NCBI RefSeq assembly: GCF_030929595.1
Contig: NZ_JAVFVR010000001.1
Location: forward strand, 1-64,000
Reading direction: 5' to 3'
DNA: 64,000 bases
From: Flavobacterium sp. LHD-85
Lineage (GTDB): Bacteria > Bacteroidota > Bacteroidia > Flavobacteriales > Flavobacteriaceae
This document shows positions 26,001 through 34,217 of this stretch, in pieces (the stretch's first letter is position 1; the number at the start of each line of letters is the position of its first letter). Both the position numbers and the translations under genes were made by a program. The notes beneath the pieces were generated by a model, which was not told the origin of the DNA, did no database searches, and was given only the letters and a program-made list of their open reading frames with translations.

Positions 26001-26116
26001 CTAAAGATCAGTATAGAACACAAAGTCAGATAAAAGAAGATGTTAGTTTGACGCATCGAGCGCCTTATCCGCAAGGACATGAAATTAATTTGCCGAGACA
26101 TAGAATGAAGTTTTAA
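23063..26116 (+). CDS. second DNA polymerase III alpha-type subunit (DnaE2/ImuC-like)
   Basis: A 1017-aa C-family polymerase, clearly shorter than the ~1500-aa replicative DnaE usual in this group. The PHP domain begins at residue 1 (CHSYHSLRYG, AMALTDIN). The catalytic palm lies near 290-420 with GRGSGANSIIAYCLGITDI and PPDFDIDWSW carrying the metal-binding aspartates. The Tudor/finger region has YQEDVIKIAQHYGG and GYSFCKAHSASYA. Its one-base overlap with dinB suggests an inducible mutagenic polymerase pair like the ImuB-DnaE2 or DinB-DnaE2 cassettes of other bacteria. Whether it is error-prone cannot be read from sequence. Confidence 0.88.
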   Translation: MYLNCHSYHSLRYGTIPLKELIAEAVLHGIKAMALTDINTVTGIYDFIKVCQKKGIKPLVGMEFRCNHEFRYIGLAQNAEGLAEMNAFLTKHNFSGETLPLIAPEFKSVFVIYTLENAPETLFENEFIGVRPEEVSSLLTSKHKNKISKMVILQPVTFRSKKEYNLHKVLRAIDTNIILSKLTEADYCKVSDVMKPIESILPFYEKYPEIILNTKRIIEKCNFQYDFSAKRNKKFYTENRQQDLEKLTELAWEGFEKRYGNENIEAKARVEKELKVIDELEFSGYFLITWDIIQYSNSQGFMHIGRGSGANSIIAYCLGITDICPIELDLYFERFLNLNRKTPPDFDIDWSWQERNTILEYIFKKYGKDHVAFCGTNVEFKYRSIFREVGKVFGLPKEELDMLAKNPMALHETNKIVKLVQQYGMLLEKYPNQRSMHACGILISEEPITNYTPLEMPPKGFPIVLFDMHIAEEIGFDKFDILSQRGIGHIDDSVKLIAKNQGIKVNIRDTSISKDEAVCNSYLAKGHTIGCFYIESPAMRGLLRRLNCDNYKILVAASSIIRPGVAQSGMMKEYIFRHNNPTQFEYFHDVFREQLGETYGIMVYQEDVIKIAQHYGGLPAADGDILRRAMSGKGRSLEALQKVKDNFFACCAQKGHPEALSQEIYRQIESFAGYSFCKAHSASYAVESYQSLYLKVNYPVEFMTAVINNQGGFYRTEVYVHEARMSGGTIHNPCVNKSEYQTTLYGTDIYLGFMHIQSLESKIAHLIEENRNKNGNYVSLEDFITRIPIGIEGVKTLIFIDAFRFTGKTKNQLLVIASLLLNNFKPENRDLKLLQEPVKEYKLPTLERSVFEDAFDEIELLSFPVSCTVFDLLQTKHRGDVMAKDLVQYHKKQVRMLAYLISRKHVPTKKGTMYFGTWIDHEGTYFDTAHFPDSLEKYPFQGGGCYLLLGNVEVDYHFPTITILKMAKMPFIPDPRYMDAKDQYRTQSQIKEDVSLTHRAPYPQGHEINLPRHRMKF

Positions 26117-26123
26117 AAATTAT

Positions 26124-26265
26124 TTAAACACATAGAAACATAGTTTTTTTTACTTGATAAAAGAACAATAAAAAAAAGCTCGCTTTTAACACATAGTCAC
26201 TATGTGTATTAATACAAGTGAAACGCCTTTAACCACAAAGAAAATCTATGTTTCTATGTGTTAAA
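26124..26265. repeat. CACATAG dispersed repeat, copy 2
   Basis: AACACATAGAAACATAG at the left, ATACAAGTGAAACGCCTTTA in the middle and CTATGTTTCTATGTGTTAAAT at the right (last block longer than quoted families need) repeat the blocks of 13251-13330 in the same orientation, with an extra internal AACACATAGTCACTATGTG palindrome. It separates the polymerase pair from the exonuclease gene. Confidence 0.78.
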
Positions 26266-26302
26266 TTAAAAATAACCAAAGAAGAACTTACGTTATATAA
26301 AG

Positions 26303-27682
26303 ATGAAAAATACGGAATATGCTATAGTAGATATTGAAACCACAGGCGGAAATGCCAGTGGCAGTCGCATTACAGAAATTGCGATCATTATTCATGATGG
26401 TAAAAATGTACTGGATCGTTATGAAACACTTGTAAATCCTCAACAGGAAATTCCTCCTTCTATTTTTGGATTAACAGGCATTAATAACGAAATGGTAGCT
26501 AATGCACCAATCTTTGATGATATTTCAGAGAAAGTATTAGAAATGCTTACTGATCGTATTTTCGTTGCACACAATGTCAATTTCGATTATTCATTCGTTC
26601 ATCATCAGTTGGAACAGTCAGGTTTTAAATGGTCTGCTAAAAAACTTTGCACCGTTCGTGCTGCCAGAAAGATCAAACCGGGATTGGGTTCTTATAGTTT
26701 AGGAAATCTTTGCAATTCTTTAAATATCAATTTAGAAAACAGACATCGTGCGGGTGGAGATGCCGATGCTACTGCTCTCCTATTTTCGCTTTTATTAGAA
26801 TGGGACGATGCCGGAGAAATCGAAAAAATGATCAAAAAAACAGCACAAGATCAGCGTCTTCCACCAAATCTGCCGCCAGATGACTTTAATAATTTACCCG
26901 ATAAACCTGGAGTATATTATTTTTATAATCAGGCGAAAAAAGTGATTTATGTTGGAAAAGCGATTAATTTAAAGAAACGCGTTTCTTCTCATTTCAGCGG
27001 TAATAATATCAATCCGCAGAGACAGCACTTTTTAAGAGATATTCACGGAATTTCTTTTGAAGTCTGCGCTACCGAATTAATGGCGCTTCTTTTAGAATGT
27101 ACAGAAATCAAAAAACTCTGGCCGACTTATAATAGGGCTTTAAAACGTTTTGAAGCTAAATTTGGCATTTATCAATATGAAGCGAGAAATGGTTATAAAT
27201 ATCTTGCTATTGGCAAAGTGAGCAAGTTTCAAGTCTGTATTCATGAATTCAGCAGTTTGCATGAAGGGATCAATTTACTTAGAAGCCTTGCCGAACGTTT
27301 TGAAATCGATCATCGTTTCTGCAAATATTCAAAATCTGAAGACGGAGAATTTTTCTATAATAATAATCCGCAAAGTTTGCCCGATGCTATAATGCATAAC
27401 GCTCAAGTTGACAATGCGATTGACTATCTCTTAAACAACAGACCAACTTTTGCCATTATCGACAAAGGAAAATCAAAAGAAGAACGCAGCTGTATTTGGA
27501 TTGAAAATGGGCATTTTTATGGCATGGGATATCTTCCTTCAGATGTTTCGATTCACGAGCCTTCGGATGTAAAAAATTATGTTACGCCTTATAAAAGCAA
27601 TCAATATATTGAACAACTGGTTTTTTCTTATGCAGAAAAGCATCCAAGAAAAGTATTCTTCAAAAAACATTTCTTAGTCTAA
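26303..27682 (+). CDS. DEDDh exonuclease fused to GIY-YIG nuclease domain
   Basis: A 459-aa two-nuclease fusion. Residues about 4-170 form a DnaQ/epsilon-type 3'-5' exonuclease: VDIETTGG carries the first D-x-E, HNVNFDYSFV the next aspartate, and HRAGGDADATAL the terminal H and D. Residues about 198-285 form a UvrC/Cho-type GIY-YIG domain (DKPGVYYFYN, KKVIYVGKAINLKKRVSSHF). The remaining 170 residues are unassigned. DnaQ-UvrC-like fusions of this kind are known in several bacterial lineages and are thought to act in excision repair. Location next to dinB-dnaE and alkB supports a repair role. It has no UvrC helix-hairpin-helix or second RNase H-like nuclease, so it is not UvrC itself. Confidence 0.87.
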   Translation: MKNTEYAIVDIETTGGNASGSRITEIAIIIHDGKNVLDRYETLVNPQQEIPPSIFGLTGINNEMVANAPIFDDISEKVLEMLTDRIFVAHNVNFDYSFVHHQLEQSGFKWSAKKLCTVRAARKIKPGLGSYSLGNLCNSLNINLENRHRAGGDADATALLFSLLLEWDDAGEIEKMIKKTAQDQRLPPNLPPDDFNNLPDKPGVYYFYNQAKKVIYVGKAINLKKRVSSHFSGNNINPQRQHFLRDIHGISFEVCATELMALLLECTEIKKLWPTYNRALKRFEAKFGIYQYEARNGYKYLAIGKVSKFQVCIHEFSSLHEGINLLRSLAERFEIDHRFCKYSKSEDGEFFYNNNPQSLPDAIMHNAQVDNAIDYLLNNRPTFAIIDKGKSKEERSCIWIENGHFYGMGYLPSDVSIHEPSDVKNYVTPYKSNQYIEQLVFSYAEKHPRKVFFKKHFLV

Positions 27683-27723
27683 AATCAAATTAGAGAAAAA
27701 TAGAGCTGTAAAAAATCAAAATT

Positions 27724-28350
27724 ATGACACTATTTACCGACACCGAATTATTTACCACCGGACACGGAGGTAAAAAAATATTTGATCTTCCAGATTGCGA
27801 ACTAATTCTGATTGAAAATTTCTTCAGTAAAGAAGAATCAGATTCTTTTTATGAAAGAATACTGCGCAAAACCAAATGGAGAGAATATGAAATGGAAATT
27901 TATGATAAAACCTATACTGTTCCTAGAATGATTGCGTGGTACGAAGATAAAGACAACGAAGGAGCAGATCCAAAAGGACCAGACTGGACGTATGAATTGT
28001 TAAAAATCAGAAGCCGTGTCGAGAAAGAAACCCAGCTTGATTTTAACAGTCTTCTGTTAAATTTATACCGAAACGGAAAAGATGGCGTTGGCTGGCACAG
28101 CGATCGTGAAGACAATTCTGGCAAAGATCCGATAATAGCATCTGTCACTTTTGGAGAAACCCGAATGTTTAAACTTCGCCATAAATTTAGAAAGGATATT
28201 CCGCTGGTTGAAATACCGCTTCATCATGGATCTTTCTTACTAATGGCGGGGACTACAAATAGTTTTTGGCAGCATCATGTGCCCAAAACAGCACGTAAAG
28301 TTTTACCCAGAATAAATTTAACATTCAGACAAACGCAACGTAATACGTAA
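27724..28350 (+). CDS. AlkB-like 2-oxoglutarate/Fe(II) dioxygenase
   Basis: A 208-aa DNA-alkylation repair dioxygenase, expected to remove methyl groups oxidatively from N1-methyladenine or N3-methylcytosine. The iron-binding H125-x-D127 lies in GWHSDREDN, the distal histidine in FWQHHVPKT and the 2-oxoglutarate-binding arginine in RINLTFR. The NLYRNGKDGVGWHSD stretch resembles the human ALKBH2/3 branch more than E. coli AlkB. Only 41 bases separate it from the exonuclease fusion gene, so the two are probably co-transcribed. This supports a DNA-damage function for the block. Confidence 0.9.
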   Translation: MTLFTDTELFTTGHGGKKIFDLPDCELILIENFFSKEESDSFYERILRKTKWREYEMEIYDKTYTVPRMIAWYEDKDNEGADPKGPDWTYELLKIRSRVEKETQLDFNSLLLNLYRNGKDGVGWHSDREDNSGKDPIIASVTFGETRMFKLRHKFRKDIPLVEIPLHHGSFLLMAGTTNSFWQHHVPKTARKVLPRINLTFRQTQRNT

Positions 28351-28471
28351 TGCATTCAGAACTAAAAACAAGCTGATTTATTAGCTTAATCCGCATGAGG
28401 AAAATTCTGTCGAAAAAAGTTAAAATACTGATTGTATGAACGTTTTATTAGGCTGAACCTTCCTTTTTTAC

Positions 28472-28479
28472 TATTTTTG
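28472..28479 (+). promoter_or_regulatory. -10-type promoter element of the DUF1810 gene
   Basis: TATTTTTG fits TAnnTTTG and lies 28 bases before the ATG at 28508, followed by CAACC as at several genes here. No clear TTG partner was found. Confidence 0.45.
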
Positions 28480-28507
28480 CAACCTTTTAAAAAAATATAA
28501 TACCGTA

Positions 28508-28969
28508 ATGGCTTATTCAAACAACGATTTAGCGCGCTTCTTAGATGCGCAAAACAAACTTTATCTTACTGCTCTTTCTGAAATCGGAAAAGGGAAAAAA
28601 GAGACGCATTGGATGTGGTTTATTTTTCCTCAAATTAAAGGATTGGGTAAAAGTGATACTGCAAATCTTTATGCCATTAATGATTTAAAAGAAGCTACAG
28701 ATTATTTGGAGCATCCTATTTTAGGAAAACATTTGATTGAAATTTCAGAGTTATTATTAACCTTTAAGATGAAATCGGCTGATGGAATTTTTGGTGACTT
28801 AGATGCACGAAAATTACGTTCTTGCATGACTTTATTTTCATTGGTAGAAAATGCAAATCCGATATTTCAGGAAATTTTGGAAGCTTTCTTCTCTGGAGAA
28901 ACCGATCCGCTTACTTTGTCTATTATTAATTCAACTATAAAATCTGTTGATGAACCGGTTGAAATATAA
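28508..28969 (+). CDS. DUF1810 family protein
   Basis: A 153-aa soluble protein. The conserved block GKKETHWMWFIFPQIKGLGK near residues 30-50, followed by LYAINDLKEATDYLEHPILG and KLRSCMTLFSLV, is diagnostic of DUF1810 (calpastatin-like annotation in older databases). The biochemical role is unknown; structures show a small helical fold. It has its own -10-like element and a strong terminator at 29001-29027, so it is monocistronic. Position after the repair genes may be incidental. Confidence 0.88.
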   Translation: MAYSNNDLARFLDAQNKLYLTALSEIGKGKKETHWMWFIFPQIKGLGKSDTANLYAINDLKEATDYLEHPILGKHLIEISELLLTFKMKSADGIFGDLDARKLRSCMTLFSLVENANPIFQEILEAFFSGETDPLTLSIINSTIKSVDEPVEI

Positions 28970-29000
28970 CTAGAGTTTACAACGATTATTTACATTTAAA

Positions 29001-29027
29001 AGACACTAATTATAGTGTCTTTTTTTT
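29001..29027 (+). terminator. intrinsic terminator after DUF1810 gene
   Basis: AGACACTA pairs with TAGTGTCT around a four-base loop and runs into eight Ts. Confidence 0.85.
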
Positions 29028-29127
29028 GTTTGCAAACTTCGCAGTTTGGTAAAACTCAGACATAAATCATTCATTTAAAAAGAATTAATCTTAAATTGCA
29101 TAATCAACCTCAAATCTAAACCAAATT

Positions 29128-29532
29128 ATGAATGAAAAAATCAAAACTTTACAAATCATCCATCTTGGCATTTGTGCTGGAACAATTGTCATATATTTCC
29201 TTGTAGGAGATATTTCGTTAGAAACACTAACCATTCCTGCTATCGATTCTAATTCGATACTATATCTTATTATTCCAGTTCTTGCCTTTGTATTAAGCAG
29301 TATATTATTTAAAGCACAATTAAAACAGATTGACCCAAAACTAAAACTTGAAGACAAACTTCCTGTTTACCAAACTGCTTCTATCATGCGATGGGCAGTT
29401 CTTGAAGGCGCCGCTTTTTTGATATTATTTATAAAACCCGAATTCATCCTATTCGGAATCCTACTCATTGTTTATCTTCTTTATCTAAGACCTACCGAAG
29501 AAAAAATAACCAATGATTTATCTAATTATTAG
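29128..29532 (+). CDS. small four-helix membrane protein, function unknown
   Basis: A 134-aa membrane protein with about four hydrophobic helices (near residues 10-28, 42-62, 86-104 and 106-122). The first helix region has HLGICAGTIVIYFLVGD; the tail is short and charged. I recognise no characterised family, although small proteins of this layout are common beside transporters in Flavobacterium. It ends at a shared bidirectional terminator facing the convergent amino acid permease. No consensus promoter was identified upstream. Confidence that it is a real gene comes from its composition, its helix spacing and the terminator right behind it. Confidence 0.7.
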   Translation: MNEKIKTLQIIHLGICAGTIVIYFLVGDISLETLTIPAIDSNSILYLIIPVLAFVLSSILFKAQLKQIDPKLKLEDKLPVYQTASIMRWAVLEGAAFLILFIKPEFILFGILLIVYLLYLRPTEEKITNDLSNY

Positions 29533-29540
29533 ACTTAAAA

Positions 29541-29574
29541 TAGAAAAGCATCTTGATTTCAAGATGCTTTTCTA
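29541..29574. terminator. bidirectional intrinsic terminator
   Basis: TAGAAAAGCATCTT pairs perfectly with AAGATGCTTTTCTA around GATTTC (29555-29560). A/T-rich flanks on both sides allow it to serve the rightward membrane gene and the leftward permease. Confidence 0.85.
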
Positions 29575-29600
29575 TTTAGTTTCAATTGAATCTAAAAATA

Positions 29601-31010
29601 TTATTCACTTGGTTTTGTTAAATAGTATACTGGAATTCCAGTTAACATAATCAACACTCCCCAGCCGCAGGTTGAGAATTTTGTAATTAGTAACGCAATA
29701 CAAATTGCCGACGCTACAACAATATATAGCATTGGCAAAAATGGATATCCGAATGCTTTATAAGGTCTTTCTGCATCTGGCATCTTTTTTCTTAGAATAA
29801 AAATTCCGTAGATGGTTAGAATATAAAAAATCAATACGATGATAATTACAAAATCAAGCAAATCTCCATATTTCCCTGTCAAGCACAAAGCCGAAGCCCA
29901 AATACACTGCGCCCAAAGTGCCCAAGCAGGAACGCTCGAACTATTTAAAACAGCTGCTTTTTTGAAAAACAAACCATCTTTTGCCATCGTATAATATACT
30001 CTCGCACCAGCCATAATTAATCCGTTGTTGCAAGCAAAAGTCGAAATCATAATCATAATGGCAATAATAAGTGCTCCAATATTCCCGAAAATATAATCTG
30101 AGGCCACAACTGCAACACGATCAAACTTTGCTGTTGCTATTTCATCAAACGGAACAACAGCCAAATACATAAGATTTGTCACAACATAAAGAGAGGTCAC
30201 AATAAAAGTTCCTAGAAACAGACTAAGACCAACATTTCGTTTAGGATTTTTAATTTCGCCCGCGATGAAAGTCACACCATTCCAAGCATCACTAGAGAAT
30301 AATGATCCTACCATTGCTGCTGAAATTCCAGAAATTAGAGCAGTTCCGCTAATAGGCAACCACAATCCGCTTTCTTTGTCAAATGTTTTTGTACTCCAGC
30401 CGTCTGCCCAGTTTGCATCCCAAACAGAAGCTTTCGCAGCAAGCGTTAATCCAAAAACAACTAAGCCTAGTAGCGATAAAATTTTAATTATGGTTAAAAC
30501 GGTTTGCAGAATTTTCCCGTTTTTCACTCCACGGCTATTAATGAAAGTTAGGATGATAATTGTTAAAATTGAAACGAGCTGAGCGGCATTGAGTTTAAAA
30601 GCTCCCAGTTCGTAGAGAATATTTTCATCGCTTAATGGTTCATACAAATAAGCTGCAAATTTTGAAAAAGCCACTCCTACAGCCGCAATAGTTCCAGTCT
30701 GAATAACTGCGAAAAAACTCCATCCGTATAGAAAAGCAATCAGTTTGTTATATGCTTCTTTCAGATAAACATACTGCCCTCCTGCTTTTGGAAACATTGC
30801 ACTCAATTCGCCGTAACTAACTGCTGCAACAACTGTAATAAATCCTGACAAAAGCCAGATTAAAGTAAGCCATCCCGCCGAACCTACTTGTCGAGCGATA
30901 TCGGCACTTACAATAAATATCCCGGATCCGATCATAGAGCCAACCACAAGCATGGTTCCGTCTAAGAGTCCGAGTTCTCTTTTAAAATGTTCTTGGTCGT
31001 TTTCTTGCAT
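29601..31010 (-). CDS. APC family amino acid permease
   Basis: A 469-aa inner membrane transporter with about twelve helices. The first helix carries LLDGTMLVVGSMIGSGIFIV, the unwound GSGIF substrate-binding segment of amino acid-polyamine-organocation carriers. The AGGQYVYLKEAY stretch near 73-84 and ACNNGLIMAGARVYYTMAKDG near 330-350 are also typical. The closest general type is the LAT/YfnA-like branch. Substrate and coupling ion cannot be fixed from sequence. It is monocistronic, convergent with the small membrane gene, and divergent from the Tam-like methyltransferase gene; no promoter consensus was found in the 229-base spacer. Confidence 0.88.
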   Translation of the reverse strand: MQENDQEHFKRELGLLDGTMLVVGSMIGSGIFIVSADIARQVGSAGWLTLIWLLSGFITVVAAVSYGELSAMFPKAGGQYVYLKEAYNKLIAFLYGWSFFAVIQTGTIAAVGVAFSKFAAYLYEPLSDENILYELGAFKLNAAQLVSILTIIILTFINSRGVKNGKILQTVLTIIKILSLLGLVVFGLTLAAKASVWDANWADGWSTKTFDKESGLWLPISGTALISGISAAMVGSLFSSDAWNGVTFIAGEIKNPKRNVGLSLFLGTFIVTSLYVVTNLMYLAVVPFDEIATAKFDRVAVVASDYIFGNIGALIIAIMIMISTFACNNGLIMAGARVYYTMAKDGLFFKKAAVLNSSSVPAWALWAQCIWASALCLTGKYGDLLDFVIIIVLIFYILTIYGIFILRKKMPDAERPYKAFGYPFLPMLYIVVASAICIALLITKFSTCGWGVLIMLTGIPVYYLTKPSE

Positions 31011-31239
31011 TTTTATTGGTTTAGGTTGGCTAAAGATATACTTTTTTCTGAAATCTTAATCTTTAAATTATAAATTCTATAAATTCTTAAAAAAGGTCAT
31101 ATTTATCAAGATTTAACCTTAATCTTTATTAAAAATCTTTTTGGTGTATCTCTTCCGGTGGCCTTTTCACTCTAGCTTTCTATCATTTATACAATGGATT
31201 AAGGAAATTTTTCCTTATTTTTAAAATAAAAACAATATC

Positions 31240-31998
31240 ATGACTTGGGATCCAAAAAAATATAACGAATTTAAAGAAGAGCGTTCTAAACCTTTTGATG
31301 ACCTAACAAATCATATTATTGACCAGCCAAATCTAAAAGTTATAGACCTTGGATGCGGAACAGGAGAACTGACCAAAAAATTGTATCAAAAACTTACAAA
31401 TCCATCTGTTCTTGGCATTGATAATTCTGCCGAAATGTTGGCTAAAACTCCAATACAAGAAAATCTTGAATTTAAAGAAAAGGCTATTTTAGAACAGATT
31501 AATGAAGAAACCAAATGGGATTTAATCTTCTCCAACGCCGCCTTACAATGGATTGACAATCATCATGAACTCTTTCCTAAAATTATTTCCCGTCTAAACC
31601 TTGGCGGACAACTGGCTGTTCAGATGCCTCAACAAAACGAAAATATTCTTAATAAAATACTTTATCAATTGGTTCAAGAAGAACCGTTTGCATCCTATCT
31701 CAAAAATTGGACACGCCCTTCACCAGTATTAACTTTAGATGAATACGCAAAAATCCTATTCGAAAATGGCAGCACAGGTTTGATTCTGTATGAGAAAGTT
31801 TATCCTATAATCTCTAATCAAAAAGATGATTTTTTCGACTTTATTTCTGGATCTGCATTAACGGTATATCAAGAAAGATTAAAAGAAGAAGAATTTGCAG
31901 AATTAACAACGGAATTCAAGAAGAGAATAGACGCTTATTTTCCTGTTGTGCCATCTATCTATGCCTTTAGAAGATTAATTATTTATGCTAAATTTTAA
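31240..31998 (+). CDS. SAM-dependent methyltransferase, trans-aconitate methyltransferase-like
   Basis: A 252-aa class I methyltransferase. Motif I is VIDLGCGTGELT near residues 34-45, the acidic loop is GIDNSAEML near 60-68, and WDLIFSNAALQWIDNH near 90-105 is the post-I/motif IV region. The opening WDPKKYNEFKEERSKPFDDL and the QMPQQNENI region match E. coli Tam in order and spacing. Tam methylates trans-aconitate, a toxic by-product of aconitase; two aconitase genes lie further right in this window, though not adjacent. The substrate assignment is by resemblance only. Confidence 0.8.
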   Translation: MTWDPKKYNEFKEERSKPFDDLTNHIIDQPNLKVIDLGCGTGELTKKLYQKLTNPSVLGIDNSAEMLAKTPIQENLEFKEKAILEQINEETKWDLIFSNAALQWIDNHHELFPKIISRLNLGGQLAVQMPQQNENILNKILYQLVQEEPFASYLKNWTRPSPVLTLDEYAKILFENGSTGLILYEKVYPIISNQKDDFFDFISGSALTVYQERLKEEEFAELTTEFKKRIDAYFPVVPSIYAFRRLIIYAKF

Positions 31999-32413
31999 TC
32001 AAACAATGTGACAAAGCCAGATAGCAATCCTTAAACAAAACAAGACCTAATTATTTATTCCTTACATCCCTTTTTTTCCTCTTTTTCTTTTCAAAACTCA
32101 ATCAGAAAGTAAGTTCTAAAGTTTAAAAAATTGACACAAACATTCCCTTTTAAATCATAAATAATTAGCCAACAAATGATTAAACAAAAATATTTGGAAT
32201 GAAAATATTTTTGGTTCTGCATTATATTTTTTGCAAAAATCATAAGATAAATTTTATTATATTTGAGAGAATCAATTTAAGAGCATTTACAAACAGCAAA
32301 ATAAATTAACAAGTGTTTAACGATAACATGAAGTAATTCTCCCCATAATTATTCATTCATACTTGCAAAACACGCAAAAGGCACATTTTTATCAACCTAC
32401 TAATTTTAAGATT
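31999..32413. other. AT-rich spacer with a probable promoter element
   Basis: No coding sequence is visible on either strand. TATATTTG at 32258-32265 fits the -10-type consensus, with TTG at 32231-32233 but a 24-base spacer; it would give a leader of about 140 nucleotides to the kinase gene at 32414. Confidence 0.5.
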
Positions 32414-33838
32414 ATGTCTAAATTGCAAGCTTTAAAAAATTTTCGTTTCCCAAATGTTTTCATTCTTATTTTAATAGTCTTCATTTCGTGCGCATTATTA
32501 ATCTGCATCAATTTTTTTACTATTAAAATCTTATCAGCAAATAGAGCTTATGTAAATGGGGAATCGCATTATTCTAAAGGACAAAAAGATGCATCTAGAC
32601 ATTTAATTACCTATTTATTCACCAAAAACCCCACACAATGGAAATTGTACCTCGAAGAGTTAAAAGTGCCTCAAGGAGATGGAATCGCGAGAGTTACACT
32701 CCTAAAAGCTGGAGATAATAAAATTGCTCGAAAGGGATTTTTAATTGGCCGAAATCACGAAGATGATTTAGACGATATTATCTGGCTGTTTGACAATTTT
32801 AAACATGTAAGCTTTTTATCTAAAGCTATAGATGAATGGGGACAAGGAGATAAACTAATTTTCGATTTATTTGTTATTGGCCAGCAGATTAACGCCAAAA
32901 TTGAGCATAATATTCTGACTGCTGAAGATCAGAAGAAATATTTAAAACAAATAAGTTCAATAAGCGACCGATTAACGGTTAATGAACGTAATTTTTCAAA
33001 CACATTAGGAGAAGGAACTCGAAAAATAAAGGATTTACTAATTATTACAAATATCTTTTTCATTCTAGTCATCGTCTGCAGTGTTTGCCTTTATTATTCA
33101 ATAATGGTTAAAAGACTATTAGTTTCGAAAAAAGAAATAGAAATGAAAAATGAAAACCTTATTACCGTAAATCGCGAATTAGATCGATTTGTTTACAGTG
33201 CATCACACGATTTGAGATCTCCTATTACTTCATTAAAAGGCCTTATCGAAATAACAGCATTAGAAGATGATGTGGAGCAGGTTAGAAATTATTTACAAAT
33301 GATGCATCAAAGTCTTGCTAGACAAGATCAATTTATTAGTGATATCATTGATTACTCTAAAAACAAGAGAAAACAGATAATAATAGAACCTGTAAGCCTA
33401 AAAGAATTGTGCAATGAAGCTATTCTGCAATTGATGCATATTGAAAATGCAAACAGAATTAAATTCACACAGGAACTTTTAGTGGATCATATTGAAAGCG
33501 ATGGACTCCGTTTAAAAATCATTATCAACAATCTGCTTTCCAATGCTATAAAATATGCTGATTGCAATAAGCCAGAAATGTTAATTACGATAAAAACTTA
33601 TTTTAGCGAAGGCCAAAATAAACTTGAAGTAACAGATAATGGAATCGGAATTCATGACGATTATAAAGCTAATATTTTTGACATGTATTTTGGAACAAAT
33701 AAAAACAAAGGTTCGGGGTTAGGATTATATATCGTGAAGGAAGCTGTTGAAAATATTAGAGGAGATATTTCTGTTTTTTCAGAAAGCAGTGTTGGAAGCA
33801 AATTTATAGTAACAATACCAAATTCATATGCCGTATAG
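32414..33838 (+). CDS. membrane sensor histidine kinase
   Basis: ATG at 32414 (MSKLQALKNF) is chosen over a TTG at 32363; this gives 474 aa. TM1 lies near residues 17-40 and TM2 near 210-235, enclosing an extracytoplasmic helical sensor of about 170 residues like CHASE3-type domains. The kinase core has FVYSASHDLRSPITSLKGLI carrying the phospho-acceptor histidine, an N box NNLLSNAIKYAD and G boxes TDNGIGIHDD and GSGLGLYIVKEA. It overlaps the following receiver gene by 11 bases, so the two are translationally coupled and probably form a phosphorelay. Signal unknown. Confidence 0.9.
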   Translation: MSKLQALKNFRFPNVFILILIVFISCALLICINFFTIKILSANRAYVNGESHYSKGQKDASRHLITYLFTKNPTQWKLYLEELKVPQGDGIARVTLLKAGDNKIARKGFLIGRNHEDDLDDIIWLFDNFKHVSFLSKAIDEWGQGDKLIFDLFVIGQQINAKIEHNILTAEDQKKYLKQISSISDRLTVNERNFSNTLGEGTRKIKDLLIITNIFFILVIVCSVCLYYSIMVKRLLVSKKEIEMKNENLITVNRELDRFVYSASHDLRSPITSLKGLIEITALEDDVEQVRNYLQMMHQSLARQDQFISDIIDYSKNKRKQIIIEPVSLKELCNEAILQLMHIENANRIKFTQELLVDHIESDGLRLKIIINNLLSNAIKYADCNKPEMLITIKTYFSEGQNKLEVTDNGIGIHDDYKANIFDMYFGTNKNKGSGLGLYIVKEAVENIRGDISVFSESSVGSKFIVTIPNSYAV

Positions 33839-34217
33839 ATCTCAATTTATAATTATAGAAGACAATCTGATTGATCAATTTGTCACTAAAAAGCTGTTGA
33901 AAAAAGGGCTTGATATTAATCCTGTTTATATAGCTAACAATGGAAAAGAAGGAATGAATTGGATTCTAAAAAATCAAATTCAAAATCCATTAATTATTCT
34001 TTTAGACATTCAAATGCCTGTTATGAATGGTTTTGAGTTTTTGGAAGAGTTTGACAGACTTCCCGAAGATGTAAAAGCGAAAATTGAAATTTTTGTGCTC
34101 TCTTCAACTTTGGATAGTGATGAAATTAAAAAAGTGAGAGAAAACAAATATGTATCTGACTTTTGGACAAAACCTTTCAGATTAGAAATATTGAAAAATA
34201 CTTTTCTCCAAGTTTAA
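33828..34217 (+). CDS. stand-alone response regulator receiver
   Basis: A 129-aa single-domain receiver. FIIIEDNLIDQ supplies the acidic pocket, LIILLDIQMPVMNG the phospho-acceptor aspartate near residue 61, VLSST the conserved threonine/serine position and FWTKPFR the lysine. It has no output domain, so it presumably passes phosphate onward or acts by protein contact. Its start lies inside the upstream kinase gene and its stop overlaps the convergent LysM gene by four bases, leaving no room for a separate terminator. It resembles the Rcp1-like receivers that travel with histidine kinases in Bacteroidota. Confidence 0.92.
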   Translation: MPYRSQFIIIEDNLIDQFVTKKLLKKGLDINPVYIANNGKEGMNWILKNQIQNPLIILLDIQMPVMNGFEFLEEFDRLPEDVKAKIEIFVLSSTLDSDEIKKVRENKYVSDFWTKPFRLEILKNTFLQV

